Origin: Odontocerum albicorne
Taxonomy: Eukaryota > Arthropoda > Insecta > Trichoptera > Odontoceridae
Direction: 5' to 3'
Assembly: GCA_949825065.1 (NCBI GenBank)
Contig: OX463847.1
Coordinates: 38,621,042 to 38,685,041, forward strand
DNA: 64,000 nucleotides
Shown one piece after another: positions 20,895 through 32,800 of the stretch. The notes beneath the pieces are model-generated. The model worked only from the letters and a program-made list of their open reading frames with translations, made no database searches and was not told the origin of the DNA. Positions within the stretch are counted from its first letter, which is position 1. Each line of letters starts with the position of its first letter. Both the position numbers and the translations under genes were made by a program.

Positions 20895-21839
20895 CAATGT
20901 TCCCTCTAATTTTCCGAAAGGTTATGTGCGCAAAAGACATTGGCTGTGTAACTTTAAAAGGAAATAAAAAATTTTGTGCACCACACAATAGTATTTAGAC
21001 CTACTAAACTAAACGGTTAATTTTTAATAATGACAATAATTAACAACACTATATAATGTCAATTAATTTATTCATTGAAATAGTCAATTCTATTTAATGT
21101 AATACATATATAGAGAAACGGAATTAGCGTACCGATGCCAGTTCTCGTTCTCACAGTTTTTCTCTGCGATTTTTCAAATTAACCCAGTCTGAATAAATCT
21201 TATCAAGATCTATTGATCCTCCATCTTGAAGGTGACTCTTCTCTTAACACGCATCAACATTTCCAAATGTTCTAACTAGAAGATTCCTTAATTTGGTTTT
21301 CATAAGAACTGTTCATAAGGCTGAAACCACGCTCGCAATCTGCACTGGAAGCTAAAAATGTTATGTTCCACCGATATCCATCTATTTCGCCAACTCTGCA
21401 AATTGATCATTCTGAAACGTCAAAGTCACCATATCTAGAAAGCTGTTTATCAGTTTGCCTCTGACTTTTTCCGAGACTAAGAACTTGAAGTCATTGTACC
21501 GCTGAATAACAACTTCTTCCTCCTGAAGAGATTGTTTGTACTTTGAACAAAGTGAACGGATATGTTCAATTCCAAATTCATAATCGCACTGCGCTATTGC
21601 TGTTAGGTCAAACGCAGACCATTCTTCAACTTCATTTCCAGGAAATTTTTCCCCGCCAAATGCAAACACAGTATATTAATGAAAGTTAATATGGAGTCAG
21701 TATTCACTGAAACTTTTCCAGAGATTTTGTCAAGAAGATTTTTAACATTATCACTCCATTTCACTGTGTCACCAAAATACTGCATTTGCATTTTGTTCAG
21801 TTTACCCTGTGCAAGATGATATGCTTCCAATGGTGTCAA
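20895..21839 (-). pseudogene. hAT transposase fragment (C-terminal)
   Basis: The left end CAATGTTCCCTCTAATTTT at 20895 looks like a hAT terminus. The minus strand reads MTPLEAYHLAQGKLNKMQM, then WSAFDLTAIAQCDYEFGIEHI and KFLVSEKVRGKLINSFLDM. Broken traces of the hAT dimerisation region follow toward 21300. Frameshifts lie near 21610 and stops after 21390. There is no BED finger, so it is 5'-truncated at the piggyBac 2 border. Confidence 0.6.
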
Positions 21840-21866
21840 TCCTCATTTTTGAAATGCCATTGTTAA

Positions 21867-24519
21867 CCGGTTAACTGCCGGCAGGTACATGTATGGCGGT
21901 ACCCAGCACGCCGCGAATTTTACGACAAAAATAAAACCTTCTAAACATATCGTTATTGAAAGTGTAATAAAGTTTATTTATAAAACTTACCAAATAAATG
22001 AAGAGCGCGCCAGTCGCGCAGTCATTTATCCATAATCATAAAATTAATTGTTCATGGTGCAGGGTTGTCACAAAATTTGTCATAGAAAATATGAAAACTA
22101 AATTATATGTCAAAAGTAATTGTTTATGTTAGTTTAATATTAAAAGTATACACACACACTATGATTTAAAAAAATTAAAAGTCTTCTATCGTATGATAAG
22201 TCTCAAAACAAGTATCCACGCAGAGAGCCACTTTGCACTGTTTGCATTGATATCTCGATTCTTTCCGTATTTTTTTGGACAAACACACTACACATCTCTT
22301 CATTGATTTAACTTTACCCTCTTTTGTAGGTAATTTACCCATAAAATGCCTTTCTGTTAGACGTGATGGTAATTCCGATTGGCTCTTCCTTGGCGCGGAT
22401 TTGGAGGTCACATCACGTTTGTGCTCATGTATAAGTTGCCGAATTACTTCTAACTGAAATTGTGCTAGCGGCACCCGTTTTCCCGTTTTTTGACAGTGTA
22501 ATATATGGGCATTTAATAAAGAAAGGTCCAAAAGGTGGAAAAACATTTTTTTATACCATCTCATCGTTTTTCGCGATGAGTGTGTATTTGACAGTACCAT
22601 GTCAGATTTATCGACCGCACCCATATTTTTGTTGTAGTGCTGAACGCATTCAGGTTTGAATATTGATTCATGTCGGTAGGTGGTTTTTCCTGTATCGGTA
22701 AGGTTAGCAGGATGCAGAGTTGTAAGCATCGATACCTCCCTTTTATCCTTCCAAATTTGTGCCGAAACGGTAACTGTGTGAAAAGCTTTCATTTCGCCTT
22801 TTTTTAATTTTTCAGTTAGTTTTGGCATTCCTTTTCGGTTCATCCTAACAGTACCGCAAGCATTTGTTTTTCGGGCGTGTAGTTTTTGAAACAAAGTTGG
22901 GCTGGTGTACCAATTATCCACATACAACGTGTGTCCACGATCTAAATATGGCTCCATTAGTGACATAACTACACTGCCCGAAATACCGATGTGTGGGTGT
23001 GTCACATATTTTGTCGATTTTCCAGTATAAACAATAAAATTTAATACATAACCCATAGCACAATCACATATGACAAAAAATTTTATGCCGAAATGGCTGG
23101 CTTTAGACGGAATATATTGACGAAACCACAACCTGCCCTTGAAAAGCAACAAACTTTCATCGATACATATATTCATGTAAGGATACATGTATTGTCCAAA
23201 AATGCTTTTGAAATGGTCAACGAGGAATCGTATTTTGAACATCTTGTCTCCACTTGCTTGTTGCGTGTTGTCGCAGAAATGAAGCATTCTAAGAATTATC
23301 TGGAATCGGTTGCGGGACATGGTATCGGAATATATTGGTGAAAACAACAATATATCAGTAGACCAGTGATCTTCTATCTTATTCCTCGAGTTGCAGGCCA
23401 TCAAAATAGATATCGCAAGAAAGAGGTATAATTCTTCGACTGTTACGTCTACCCACTGTTTTAGCCTCCAACTTAATTCGTTGCAGTTGTTTTTGACGTA
23501 TTAGTACTGCTTATTGGATTGATCGGCGATAAAATTCATAAGCGTGCTGTTCATAAACAGTTTGAAAAAGTCTACTTCTCTGGTACCAACACTCTCTACA
23601 TCCGCTCCTGATCTTGAGCTAGAGAACGAGTTGACAATGGGAATAAAGTCATCCGTTTTCCATTCAAAAACTGGTGCCGATTCATCAAACCCGGGAACGT
23701 TCGACACATCTGGTTCCTCATCATCAGAATCGACACTAAAATCACTGTCATCAGAGTCGGCAGTGACGGCAACTCTGTCCATAAATTCTCCGCACGGTTG
23801 AGTGTTTTGAGACGTACTAGGCTCTTCTTCCATTTTGAGTGGATCGAATATCAAAAACTTTATAACGTATAAAAAAAATGTACATAAAAATTTGACAACG
23901 TGCGATTAGGTTCCGACACTCGTAAGCTTATAAAATAAACTAACAGATTCACAACACAACAGGCACAATAGTAAAATTTAGCACGAAAATACACTGACAA
24001 AATGCGAAATAACTATGTCAAAACACTTTTTTTTCTCTCATAAAGTAATTATGATAAAACTTATTCAACAGAAATAAAAATCAGAAAATTCTACCTAAAA
24101 ATCAGAAATAAGTTTCAAATATAATATGAACCGCTATACATGGAACACGAAATAAAACTGTACTCTGTAGACGAAAAATTATATACGCAAAACATAGATA
24201 GAAATTCGGGGATTCCTAAAAATCCCGGCTAATAAACGGCTATTACACAACCCTGAGCGCCATCAGTTGTTCCGACGACAAAGCTCTCTTTAATTTACGT
24301 TTAAAGTGGTAAAAAACAAATTCTGTTTCAATTCTAAGTATGCAAAGATATTCTCAATAGATGCCACTATGTGTTCAATATATTTGTACATTTTAAATAA
24401 TTGATTTTCTTTAGTAAAAGCCCATTTAAAACGGCGCGTCTTAAGACGTAATTTGTGTATGAGCGGCGCTCCGTTCACAGAAAATTATGCGTCTTAAGAC
24501 GCTTTTGGCAGTTAACCGG
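21867..24519 (-). mobile_element. piggyBac 2 (2653 bp), CCGGTTAACTGCC ends
   Basis: The ends CCGGTTAACTGCC (21867) and GGCAGTTAACCGG (to 24519) are 13-bp perfect inverted repeats of the CCYTTT-CTGCC-type piggyBac pattern. TTAA is present on the left (21863-21866). The right flank reads TTGG. The flanks belong to unrelated elements (hAT on the left, RTE on the right), so rearrangement or flank decay has followed insertion. Palindromes CGTCTTAAGACG occur twice near the right end, at 24437-24448 and 24490-24501. Confidence 0.85.
22175..23833 (-). pseudogene. piggyBac 2 transposase with one stop codon
   Basis: A nearly complete transposase in one frame. From the Met at 23833 there is an acidic Ser/Asp-rich N-terminus, then a single in-frame TAA at 23501-23503. 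The frame then continues: LYLFLAISILMACNS, MSRNRFQIILRMLHF, NICIDESLLLFKGRL (Asp 1), LYVDNWYTSPTLF (Asp 2), MGAVDKSDM (Asp 3) and the zinc domain CVVCLSKK...YQCKQCKVALCVDTCFETYH. One point lesion in about 550 codons suggests recent activity. An alternative start lies seven codons upstream at 23854. Confidence 0.92.
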
Positions 24520-24523
24520 TTGG

Positions 24524-26058
24524 ACATCAATGGACAAACTGTCGGTACCAGTGGCCTTACCGGATTTCATTCCGTTGATTGCGTATCTGATTTCTCCTGG
24601 TAAGATCATTGGGATATTTTCATCCTCAGTTATTTCCAGATTTAAATTTGTATTTGGTACAGTTACTGTATCTGTATCGGCATATAGTTATCTATAAAAT
24701 TCTTCTGCTCTCTTCAGAATAAGGTCTCGTTGCTTAGTTATAGTATTATCAGACAGTTTAAGTGCAATGATGTGGCGTTTTCCTAAAGACATATTTTGCT
24801 TTAGCTTTTTCAGACTTCTATTCTCAATCGTCCTTTGAACCATTTTTGTATTATATTCGCGGATATCTTTACGAATATTTTTACGTAGCTTTCTATTGAT
24901 CTCTGAGAAAGATGGTGATGTAGAAGCGGGTTGTGTAGATATCATTTTTCTTCATTGTTTCATAAAATCTAACGTTTCCTGCGACAATTTTGATTCTTTT
25001 TGGGAATATGAGCCGCCGTAGTTTGTTGCACTCTGTACTATCTGTTCTGCTATTGATTCTATTGTAATCGGAAGTTCTGGTTCGCTGAGGATTTTAAATC
25101 GATTTTTGAGGTCTAGTTGGAATTCATTTTTGTTTTTAGCAAGTAGATCATTGTTTATTATTCTTTTCTCCTTTTTATTAACCACTTTGAGACGTTCAGT
25201 TTTGGTGTTGATCCTTATTTTGGCTCTTACTAGGCGATGATCGCTGCCTGTTTTAAAGCTGTTGAGAACAGCGCAGTCTTGGACAGTAAATCTTTTGTTT
25301 GACAGGATGTAGTCGATTTCACTTGTGTTAGTTGTTGAACTTTTCCATGTCCATTTTCTAGAGTTTTTCTTTTTGAAAAATGAAATAACACAAAGTAAAT
25401 TGCTTTGAGCAAATTCCACAAGCCTGTTTCCTTTGTCATCTCGGGTGCCTATCCCAAATTTCCCCACTGATTCGTCATCTTTGTGGAGACCGCCGATTCT
25501 TGCGTTGAAATCTCCGATCACAAATTTGAAGTGGGATGTGTTTGTATCGTACATATTTTGAACTTCTTGGTAGTACTCTTCGATACAATCATCAGAGTAA
25601 CTTTGTGTAGCGGCATACGTCTGTATTATTTGCATTCGATATCGTTTGTTTATTTGAAAAGTTAGGGACGCCACTCTGTCAGAAGAGGTCTCAGTCGTGG
25701 TGATGTTATTCATCCACTTCCTGTGGATAATAAATGCCACTCCGCTGGTTATTCCATCTTCTATACCTCTGAACTACAGATGATGTCCATCTTTCAGTTC
25801 TGTGAGATCTTCTCCCTTTCTTCTGACTTCGCTTAGCCCTACGATATCCCAATTGATGTGCTTTAGTTCCTCTTGAAGTTCAGTGATATGGGCCTCGCTT
25901 GAGAGGGTACGAGCATTAAACGTAGCGATGTTCATCTGGAAGTAGCCGTTACCGATCCTCCGTGTCCGTATCGAAGCCTCCCTTCTAGGACCGCTGCTGT
26001 AGTCCTGTCTGGGACGTCTGCTGGAGGGTGTTATTATATTTTGTTTTTCAATCATCAT
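24524..26058 (-). pseudogene. RTE-type LINE: endonuclease and RT start
   Basis: The frame starts near 26058 (MMIEKQNI). The apurinic-like endonuclease motifs are in order: MNIATFNARTL, WDIVGLSEVRRKGED, FVIGDFNARIGG, SEIDYILSNKRF and GSDHRLVRAKI. After a stop near 24955 it reads the RTE linker and the first RT block (GEIRYAINGMKSGKATGTD). It is cut at the piggyBac 2 end. Stops also lie near 25775 and 24690. The RT palm and 3' end are absent. Confidence 0.85.
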
Positions 26059-26430
26059 GGGAGTTTTTTGGACAAGGAGTACTTTAGTCTCCCCTTATAC
26101 CGCGCTGCCCAAGCGTATTGGTATGAGGTTTTATTTCGGGTTTTCCATCCCTATAACACTCGCCATTGGTCTCGATGACCGATATAACTATCAATATTAT
26201 ATTCAGGTAATGCTCAACTTAAGGTATCTTTGTTCTAAATACCAGTTGGGTTTTTTTTTTGGGACTGAGTTGTAAAGTAAGTGCCCTACTGTGATTGCAT
26301 ACAGGGCTTATCAGCACCTTTAATTAGCTGCGCACGACTTGATTGGGACCCACCCCGGCATTTGCCTTATAACTGAGAAATCGCAGCAAATTCAGTCGGG
26401 GTGGCCTTCCGATTTGATTGTAAAATCATC
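26059..26430. other. Probable 5' UTR of the RTE LINE
   Basis: Noncoding sequence directly upstream of the RTE start codon, up to the next LINE. The exact boundary is not visible. Confidence 0.35.
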
Positions 26431-27256
26431 AGCTTGACTGCCCGTGTTGCGTTCCCTGTATAGTGTTTTTACCATCACTTTCATTCATCGCTTTGATTAC
26501 TTTTATTGCTTTCCCAATGTTTTCTGCCACCGCTGTCGAAGTCTCTTTGTCTCCCAGCATCCGTCCAATTTCTCCGATATCTGATATTTCCTGGTGTAGT
26601 TGGTACCTACCGGATTGAAGCTGGTGAACAGTTGTGAGATCTGCTTGATAGGGGATGTCATTATGGACGATGATGTCGATGACGTCAGGGCGATGATTGG
26701 AATTTAGTGGATAGAGTGTGGGCGACGTAGGTCCGTCCACGAAGTATCTTTTCCGAGAGGAGATTTCGTCGAGCGTTCTGCCACATGTGTTGGGAGTATG
26801 GCTGTGCCAGAAGGGGTTTTTAGCGTTGAGGTCTCCCGCTATGATGGTGGGGATGTTATCGGCGAAGAATGAGTCCAATTCGGTCTCGACAAGTGGGGAG
26901 GACGGCGAGAGATAAGTCGCGCACAGTTTGAGAGGGCCGTAGTTGATGGTGTTTACTACGACGCATGTGGCTTCTAAGTTATCGGTGATAGGGGAGGGGA
27001 TGTGGCAGTGGTCTATAGTACTTTTCATGAGAATTGCAGTGCCGCCTTTTCTAGCGGTAAGGCGGTCGTCTCTGTAGCAGTAGTAATTTCTGATGCTGTA
27101 ACGGTAGCTCGCTTTTAGGTGTGACTCCGTTATCAGCAACACGTCCAGGTTGTGCTCGAGGAGGAAATCCTCGATCTCGTTTTTGTGCGTTCTGAGGGAA
27201 CCGTTTGCATTCCAGAACGCGGCGGATAAATGAGAGGGTTTATAGGTGCGAGCCAT
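26431..27256 (-). pseudogene. Jockey-type LINE ORF2, endonuclease part only
   Basis: From Met 27256: AAFWNANGSLRTHKNEIEDFL, DVLLITESHLKASY, GGTAILMKS, TIIAGDLNAKNPFWHS and HRPDVIDIIVHNDI. This is the endonuclease domain of Jockey elements, which nicks target DNA for primed reverse transcription. After about residue 210 the frame continues but no longer resembles the family. RT is missing, so the element is truncated or rearranged at about 26.5 kb. Confidence 0.85.
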
Positions 27257-27316
27257 TTTCTTGAATGAAGTTAAGTAAATTCATGGCTTTAGTGATGGCT
27301 GATTTTAAATTGTTTA

Positions 27317-28847
27317 TTATGAAGTCGCGATTTTGGGTGGGGGAGGGCGATATGTGTTTTTGGGGTGTATATGAAGATAACAGGGGGCGTGGGGCTGCGA
27401 TATTTGCGTATGAAACGCTGGAGGTGACTGGTCTCGATGCACTCTGGGGGGCGAAAGATCGATGGGTGGTGGTATTGTTTGCCGGGGGGGTGGTGGGGGG
27501 TGTAGGTTGATAGGGCCTGCTTTTAGGGAAGCGCGGGCAGCCTCTGTAGTTGGCCGTGTGTGGGCCTCCACAGTTACAGCAGGTGGCTGGAGTGTATGGG
27601 CTTCCTGCATTCGGAGGTGTGGTGCGCTCTGCCGCATTTCACGCATGTGGCTGGAGCATGTCAGTTGCAGGCTGAATAGGCGAATCCTTGGCAGCGGTGG
27701 CATTGCCCCATTCCTTTCCGTTTGTGGAGTTCCTCCACCGTGTCTCGAATATAGAGAGATTTTACTGAACACCGCGGAGTTCAGTAAAAATCCTTTTGCC
27801 AGATGGGTCTCTAGATAATTTGGCGATAACCATAGGGAGCTCTACTCTGTTCCGGTTCTTTATCCGGTAAACATTCAGAACCGGATATTCTAGTGATTTT
27901 AATTCCTCCGCGATGTCCTCGACACTAATGGAGGTAGGTATTCCGCGAATGACGGCTAGCAGTGGCTTTTCACTTTCTAGGTGGAAGGAATGGTAAGGGA
28001 GGGTGAGGGAATCCGTGATGTGGACGAAGGCGCGGTAAGCCTCGAGATTTTTAGGTCTCTGTTTGGCATAATTTTTGAAGAAAAGGTGATCTTCTGAGAC
28101 CTGAGTTTTTTTCTCAGGTCTCCGTATCGGTCTGATTTATGGAGGACAAGAGGGGGAATGCGGTCCTTTCTGACCGGAAGTAGAGTCGGTGTGATTTCTA
28201 GTGATGGTGCGGGGAGTGTGGGAAGAGGAGGGCTGGGTAAGCCTCTCATCTTACTTGTTGGGGTCACGGTGGGCTGCGGATTTATCGGGAGGCGGGAGAG
28301 GGGGGGACTTTTTGGGGATTTCAGAGTCCTTCTGCGGATGGTGGTAGCCGATTGCCAGTCCATGTCCGGAGCATCCGGGATGGGAGTTTCTGGTGGGAGT
28401 GAGGCGTTGAGAGTGGGGGTGAGGTTCGGTGATGGTGAGACTGGGGGAACAGGCAGGGCGGTGGGTGGGTCTGTTCGCTGGTTCTTAATGATGAGCTCGA
28501 GATTTCCTTTACAGCAGACATCTCGAAAGAGCCTTCCCATTTTCAGGGTCGCTTCCCTCGAGATTGACTCTGATTTGATGAAGTCATGGGCCTCCCTGAA
28601 GGAGATGTCCGGCTCGAGAGATTGTGAGCGGTCCGGTGACTTGGCGTGGGCGGCACACGGCAAGGTCTCGGGGATGGACCACAGCGATTCCTTCTTCCTT
28701 GAGAGAGGAGACGTTCGGCTCGGGGGTTGATATGGCGAGAGCGGTGAACGGTGAGGCGCGGGCACTGGGGGGGAGGGGGGGGAGCGATTCTTTAACGATG
28801 ATGGTGCGAGAAGTTTTTATGAAAAAGTCCGCCTTCGTGGGCTTCAT
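27317..28847 (-). pseudogene. Jockey-type LINE ORF1 (gag-like, zinc knuckles)
   Basis: From Met 28847 (MKPTKADFFIKTSRTIIVKE), a Pro/Ser-rich gag-like protein. After frameshifts near 28690 and 27975 it reads IRGIPTSISVEDIAEEL, then three zinc knuckles near 27700-27540 (CHRCQGFAYSACN, CVKCGRAHHTSEC, CCNCGGPH) and a Pro-rich tail. This arrangement is the PRE_C2HC gag of Jockey elements, which packages LINE RNA. The region is clearly GC-richer than its neighbours. Confidence 0.8.
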
Positions 28848-28974
28848 TTTTTTATTTTGGTTGACGAGGAGGAGATATGGGTTGTACGAGTGCGGTTAAG
28901 AAATAAAATGATAAATGTTGAAGAAAATAAATGAAAAAATGATGAAAATGAAAGTGAAGACAGGATGGGAAGTC

Positions 28975-29990
28975 CCGTCCCGTGCCGCCGACAGATCGTC
29001 GATTTCCCCCAATGTGCTGGCGACAAAGGCCGAGTATGTTCGGGGATCGGTCCGGATCCAACACAGCACGATCATGGAATCCGTCCAGTACACGACCCGT
29101 TATATGTTCGCTGTGCACTCCCTTTTGATGGTGGCTGCCAGTCTTGCAGCTATCGGGGCTGCTTGCAACTCTAGCCGCGGTATTGAAAGGGGCTTCAGCG
29201 GAGCCACCCTGCATTTGCTCGCCAGGAATGACACGAGCCCGGCGCGGCCTCGGCTTTCCACCAAGTAGGCCACTACGCAGTTCGGAGGCATCGCAAAACA
29301 CATGCAGTGTCATCTGGCTGCTCTTACTCTGCAGGCAGCACCTTGGTATGCGGGCGTCTGCCATTTTAGCAGCTATAGGCACTCGTGCCACTTCTCGTTC
29401 ATCTCCTCCGTCAGGATCTCGTCCCACCCTACTGCTGAGCGCCACACTGTCTGGAGCAATATCTTCGTCCTGATTGTCAGGCAAGATATGAACCATCGGG
29501 TCAAACATTCGCATTACAGTGCTCAGCAGCTGCCGCTTGGTAGACCGAGAACCTCCTTCCTTCAGGTCTGCCAACGTGAAGATGAATTGGTCTGCTTGGG
29601 GATCCCAGGTGACTCCCAAAATCCTGTTTGCGCGCCTCCACCGAGTAGTTCCACGTTTCCCCCGGCCCGTTTCTCCGGCGGTATTGCAGCGATTATCCGG
29701 GGCTCGTTTGACGCCCAGTTGGTCAGCTCGAAACCGCCCCTCTGCAGGACAGTGGTGACCTCCTTAACCAAGGTCACGGCGTCCGCGGGTCTGTCGACTG
29801 CGTCCAGGTAGTCATCCATACAGAACTTCCGGGTGACGGCTGCGGCCGCGTCCGGAAATTCTCCTGCTGGCGTCGGCCACCTGGTTTCGGACGTACTGCG
29901 CGCTGCTGGGCGAGCACTTGGTACCGAACATCATGGAGGTGAGCACGTACGTTCTGACGTCCCCGTGTTCCGAGGGCCTCCACAGGAACC
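28975..29990 (-). pseudogene. BEL/Pao pol: RT active site and RNase H
   Basis: Frames change several times. SVWMDDYLDAVD (near 29820) is the YVDD-type RT active site. GFELTNWASN and RQLLSTVMRMFDPM follow, then HVFCDASE (near 29300), AYLVESRGRAGLVSFLASK, PLSIPRLELQAA and YWTDSMIVLCWIRTDPRTY. These are RNase H/tether motifs of BEL elements. The order is right, but at least four frameshifts separate the pieces. Confidence 0.85.
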
Positions 29991-30903
29991 ATTGTGAGGC
30001 TTGGTCAGTCTCCCTGACTTTGATGCGGAGGAACATCTCCTGGACACCTCGCGCGCATCCCTTTGCGATGATGCCCCTCATTTTGGCGTGATAAGTCACT
30101 GAGAATTTCGAGTCACTTTTCACAATTTCGACAGCGAAGTTCATCCTGAGCATCTCACTCAGGCGTGAGTCCTCCTCAACTGCGTGGCTCAATGCCACCG
30201 TAGCTGGTTCGGCTGGTGAAGCGTATCCCCCATGGGTAATCCCCCCTAATGCAGTGCGTGAGGTCACGTGACCCTCGCTTCCCTCAAGCACCTCCCGTGA
30301 CACTATAAGGTGCACATTGTCCTGCCCTATTAGGACCAGGGACATAACTTCCTCCAAGCGCCTTCCGTCGGCTTCAGAGGCTCCTACCAGCTGCGGAGGG
30401 AGATCCAACCTCATCATGGTGTACCCAGACACGGTGTACACATCTCCCATACCACACACTTGGACCCTGATATGGCGTGCCGTTCTGTCCACCGAGCACA
30501 TCTGGTTTGCGCCGTGAATCCGTAGGCCGCAAACTGGACCCTCAGCTCCTACCTTGTTGGCAACAGTCGCGTCTATCAGGGTCACTGAAGCCCCTTCGTC
30601 CAGCAGAGCGTGCACATTCGCGTGCCCCTTTGGCTTTGTCACAGTCACTGGTACTACCTTCATCAGTACTGGTGACTGGTTTACCATGCACATGTGGGCC
30701 ACCGTGTGTTTTGGGGTTGGACCGGCTCCCGTGGATTCGTGGTGCAGCGTACGGTGATGCGCCCGCTTGCAACTGCCGACGCCGCATCTCTGTTTCTTGC
30801 ACTTGGGAGCTCGATGCGTGGACTCCAGGCAGTTGTAGCAGAGCCCTGTGGTCCTCACGCATTCCCAACGCTCCTTGACGTCCTTCCCCGGTACACTGCA
30901 CAC
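29991..30903 (-). pseudogene. BEL/Pao zinc knuckle, protease and RT N-terminus
   Basis: One long frame reads GLCYNCLESTHRAPKC and CGVGSCKRAHHRTLH (zinc knuckles). The aspartic protease site LLDEGASVTLID follows (Glu where Thr or Ser is usual), then a linker and the start of RT (VTYHAKMRGIIAKGCARGVQEMF). The protease would cleave the polyprotein. Its catalytic Asp is present, and the Ser/Thr-to-Glu change is likely damaging. Confidence 0.8.
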
Positions 30904-30935
30904 GCCGTCAGTGTGTGAACTCCCTCACACAGCGC

Positions 30936-31981
30936 TCACTTGTTCTCGAACCTCTCTGCGGACTGCAGCATCACATGGCCATCCCGTCGGGATTTCTGCA
31001 TTCTCGAGAACAGCAGCGGGTCCAATTCTCCGGCGTAGGGGGTCAAGTTGCATAGCTCCATTAGCCAGGCAGCTAGCTCGTTCACTGTGGCTCTCCGTGT
31101 GTGTCCGATTCGCGATCCGAACCACATGAACCGGACACTCAAGGATAACTTCGTTACCATCTCTGTTAGGAGCTGCGGCGACGCGAAGTACTCTCCCTCC
31201 AAGCCCTCCACCGTAGCGACAACGTTGCGTATCGCCACGGCGTACTCAACGACGGCTTCTGAGGAGGTACCTTCCGTCAGGCGCAGCAGCCGCCGCACTC
31301 CAACATTGTGGCCACGATCACCTCCGGGTGACCGAAGCGCATCTCCAAAGTGCGGATTATCTCCCGCACGTTCCTCGGCTCCACTAACAGGGCGGAAACT
31401 GCTTCTCGTGCGCGTCCCTTCAGGGCGCGCTGCAGCCGAAGAAGATTCTCAGCCTCGGCTAGTCCACACAACTCCGTGGACTGATCGTACTGCGCTTTGA
31501 AAGTCGGCCACTCGAGAGGGTCCTCAAAGAAGACAGGCAGGTCCTTGGCTGCGGTTTGCCTCGCGAATAGTGCGGTCATCCTCGCACCATCTTCACTGAC
31601 CGGCGCTTTGGGGCTCCCGTTTCCCTGTGAAGATCGGATGACCTCTGCTAACATCGCTGCCAACTGCCCCATAGGATTCTGCTGTTGGTTGTTCACCCAA
31701 TCCTCGGTGAGCCGCCTGGGGTCGGCCGCCGGAATGTCATCAGGGATGCGTTCCGCTGATGGTCCCGGGATGGCGTCAGCCGTTGCAGTCGCTCGTTGCA
31801 GCTCTCTCCTCAATGCTGACGATTTTCGCTTCTCGGTGCGGACCACCTTCCGTAGCCTCCGGACCGTGTCCTCTGTCTCAGCGCGTGAAGACGCCACTGA
31901 GTCGGCGTCTGAGGTATGGTCGCTCTTAACTTTCGCTTCCTTAGCGAGTGTTTTGCCAGAACGTAGAGAAGGCATGATCAC
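30936..31981 (-). pseudogene. BEL/Pao gag
   Basis: From Met 31981: a charged N-terminus with a coiled-coil-like segment (EDTVRRLRKVVRTEKRKSS), then LPVFFEDPLEWPTFKAQYDQS and LLRLQRALKGRAREAV, the signature of the BEL/Pao DUF1759 gag. A frameshift near 31285 moves to LTEGTSSEAVVEYAVAIRNV, and the frame ends before the zinc knuckles. It forms the retrotransposon particle in functional relatives. Confidence 0.85.
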
Positions 31982-31984
31982 GTC

Positions 31985-32290
31985 AGTCGCTGATGATGAT
32001 GACGATAGTCCACAGCAGCTGATGATGACGATAGGTCACAGCAGCTGATGATGATGATGATAGTCCACAGCAGCTGATGATGACGACAGTCCACAGCAGC
32101 TGATGATGATGATAGTCCACAGCAGCTGATGATGACAGTAATCCACAGCAGTTGATGACGATGACAGTCCACAGCAGCTGATGATGACAATGATCCACAG
32201 CAGCTGATGATGGCGACAGTCCACAGCAGCTGATGATGATGATAGTCCACAGCAGCTGATGATGACAATGGTCCACAGCAGCTAATGTGT
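31985..32290. repeat. Minisatellite, about 11 copies of 26-28 bp
   Basis: Units of the form TCCACAGCAGCTGATGATGA plus a variable 6-8 bp tail are repeated from about 32000 to 32290. They lie between the BEL gag start and the primer-binding site. At least two minus-strand frames stay open through the array, but the repeat is noncoding leader rather than a gene. Confidence 0.9.
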
Positions 32291-32335
32291 TGGCGTCCGC
32301 CGCCGATGTTGGAGTTCTCCCTGAATTGCAGCAGA

Positions 32336-32352
32336 TCCGGCTCGAAGGACCA
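32336..32352 (-). promoter_or_regulatory. tRNA-Tyr primer-binding site of BEL element
   Basis: The minus strand reads TGGTCCTTCGAGCCGGA, the perfect complement of the 3' 17 nt of eukaryotic tRNA-Tyr including CCA. It lies 3 nt from the probable LTR edge (32356), as expected for minus-strand DNA priming. Confidence 0.85.
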
Positions 32353-32355
32353 CTT

Positions 32356-32678
32356 TGTACCGCACAGGATACAAAGACTGTATATAGACACGATGGTTGC
32401 TGTACAGTGCTCGGAGAATTCAGGTCGCGGTTTCGAAAGGCGTCGATCACCGAAAAGTTAAGCGGTGGTGAAGGATTCTTTCCAGGCTACGCCACTGAAC
32501 TAGGGGCGGGGCTTGTTGCAGTCGGCCACAGTAAGCCCTCGCACCCCGCAAAGTGCGGTATTTTCGCCATTCCTGAGCTCTGCTTAGGACGACTGGTCAG
32601 GGATCTACTGTGGCGACCGCCGTTCACAGCTCACATATTCATTACGGTCGCGCTAACGTCCGGACCCAAACAAACATA
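32356..32678 (-). repeat. Probable 5' LTR of BEL element
   Basis: Bounded by TGTACCGC (plus-strand 32356) next to the primer-binding site and by AACAAACA near 32677, giving TG..CA ends on the minus strand and about 320 bp. No second LTR is in the window to confirm it. Confidence 0.5.
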
Positions 32679-32800
32679 ATTTTAACCGAGTATTTTCTTT
32701 ACATGCACATTAATTACATAGATTTATAACATACATGAATTTACATACAGCATAGATTTACAAGAACAAATACAAGAACATTACAGCATGATTATACATA

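Larger units (their letters stand above)
28975..32678 (-). mobile_element. BEL/Pao LTR retrotransposon, 3'-truncated
   Basis: In minus-strand order: probable 5' LTR, tRNA-Tyr primer-binding site, leader with minisatellite, gag, protease, RT and the beginning of RNase H. It stops at about 28975 against the Jockey LINE 5' end. Integrase and the 3' LTR are missing. It is GC-rich relative to the window and broken by several frameshifts. Confidence 0.85.

Noticed and set aside
27317..32048. Many long GC-rich + strand ORFs over the Jockey and BEL region
   Set aside because: They are antisense shadows of minus-strand gag and pol genes with recognisable motifs.
31978..32450. His/Leu/Trp- and Ser-rich repeat proteins on the minus strand
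   Set aside because: They are translations of a noncoding 26-bp minisatellite in a BEL leader, with several overlapping frames open.
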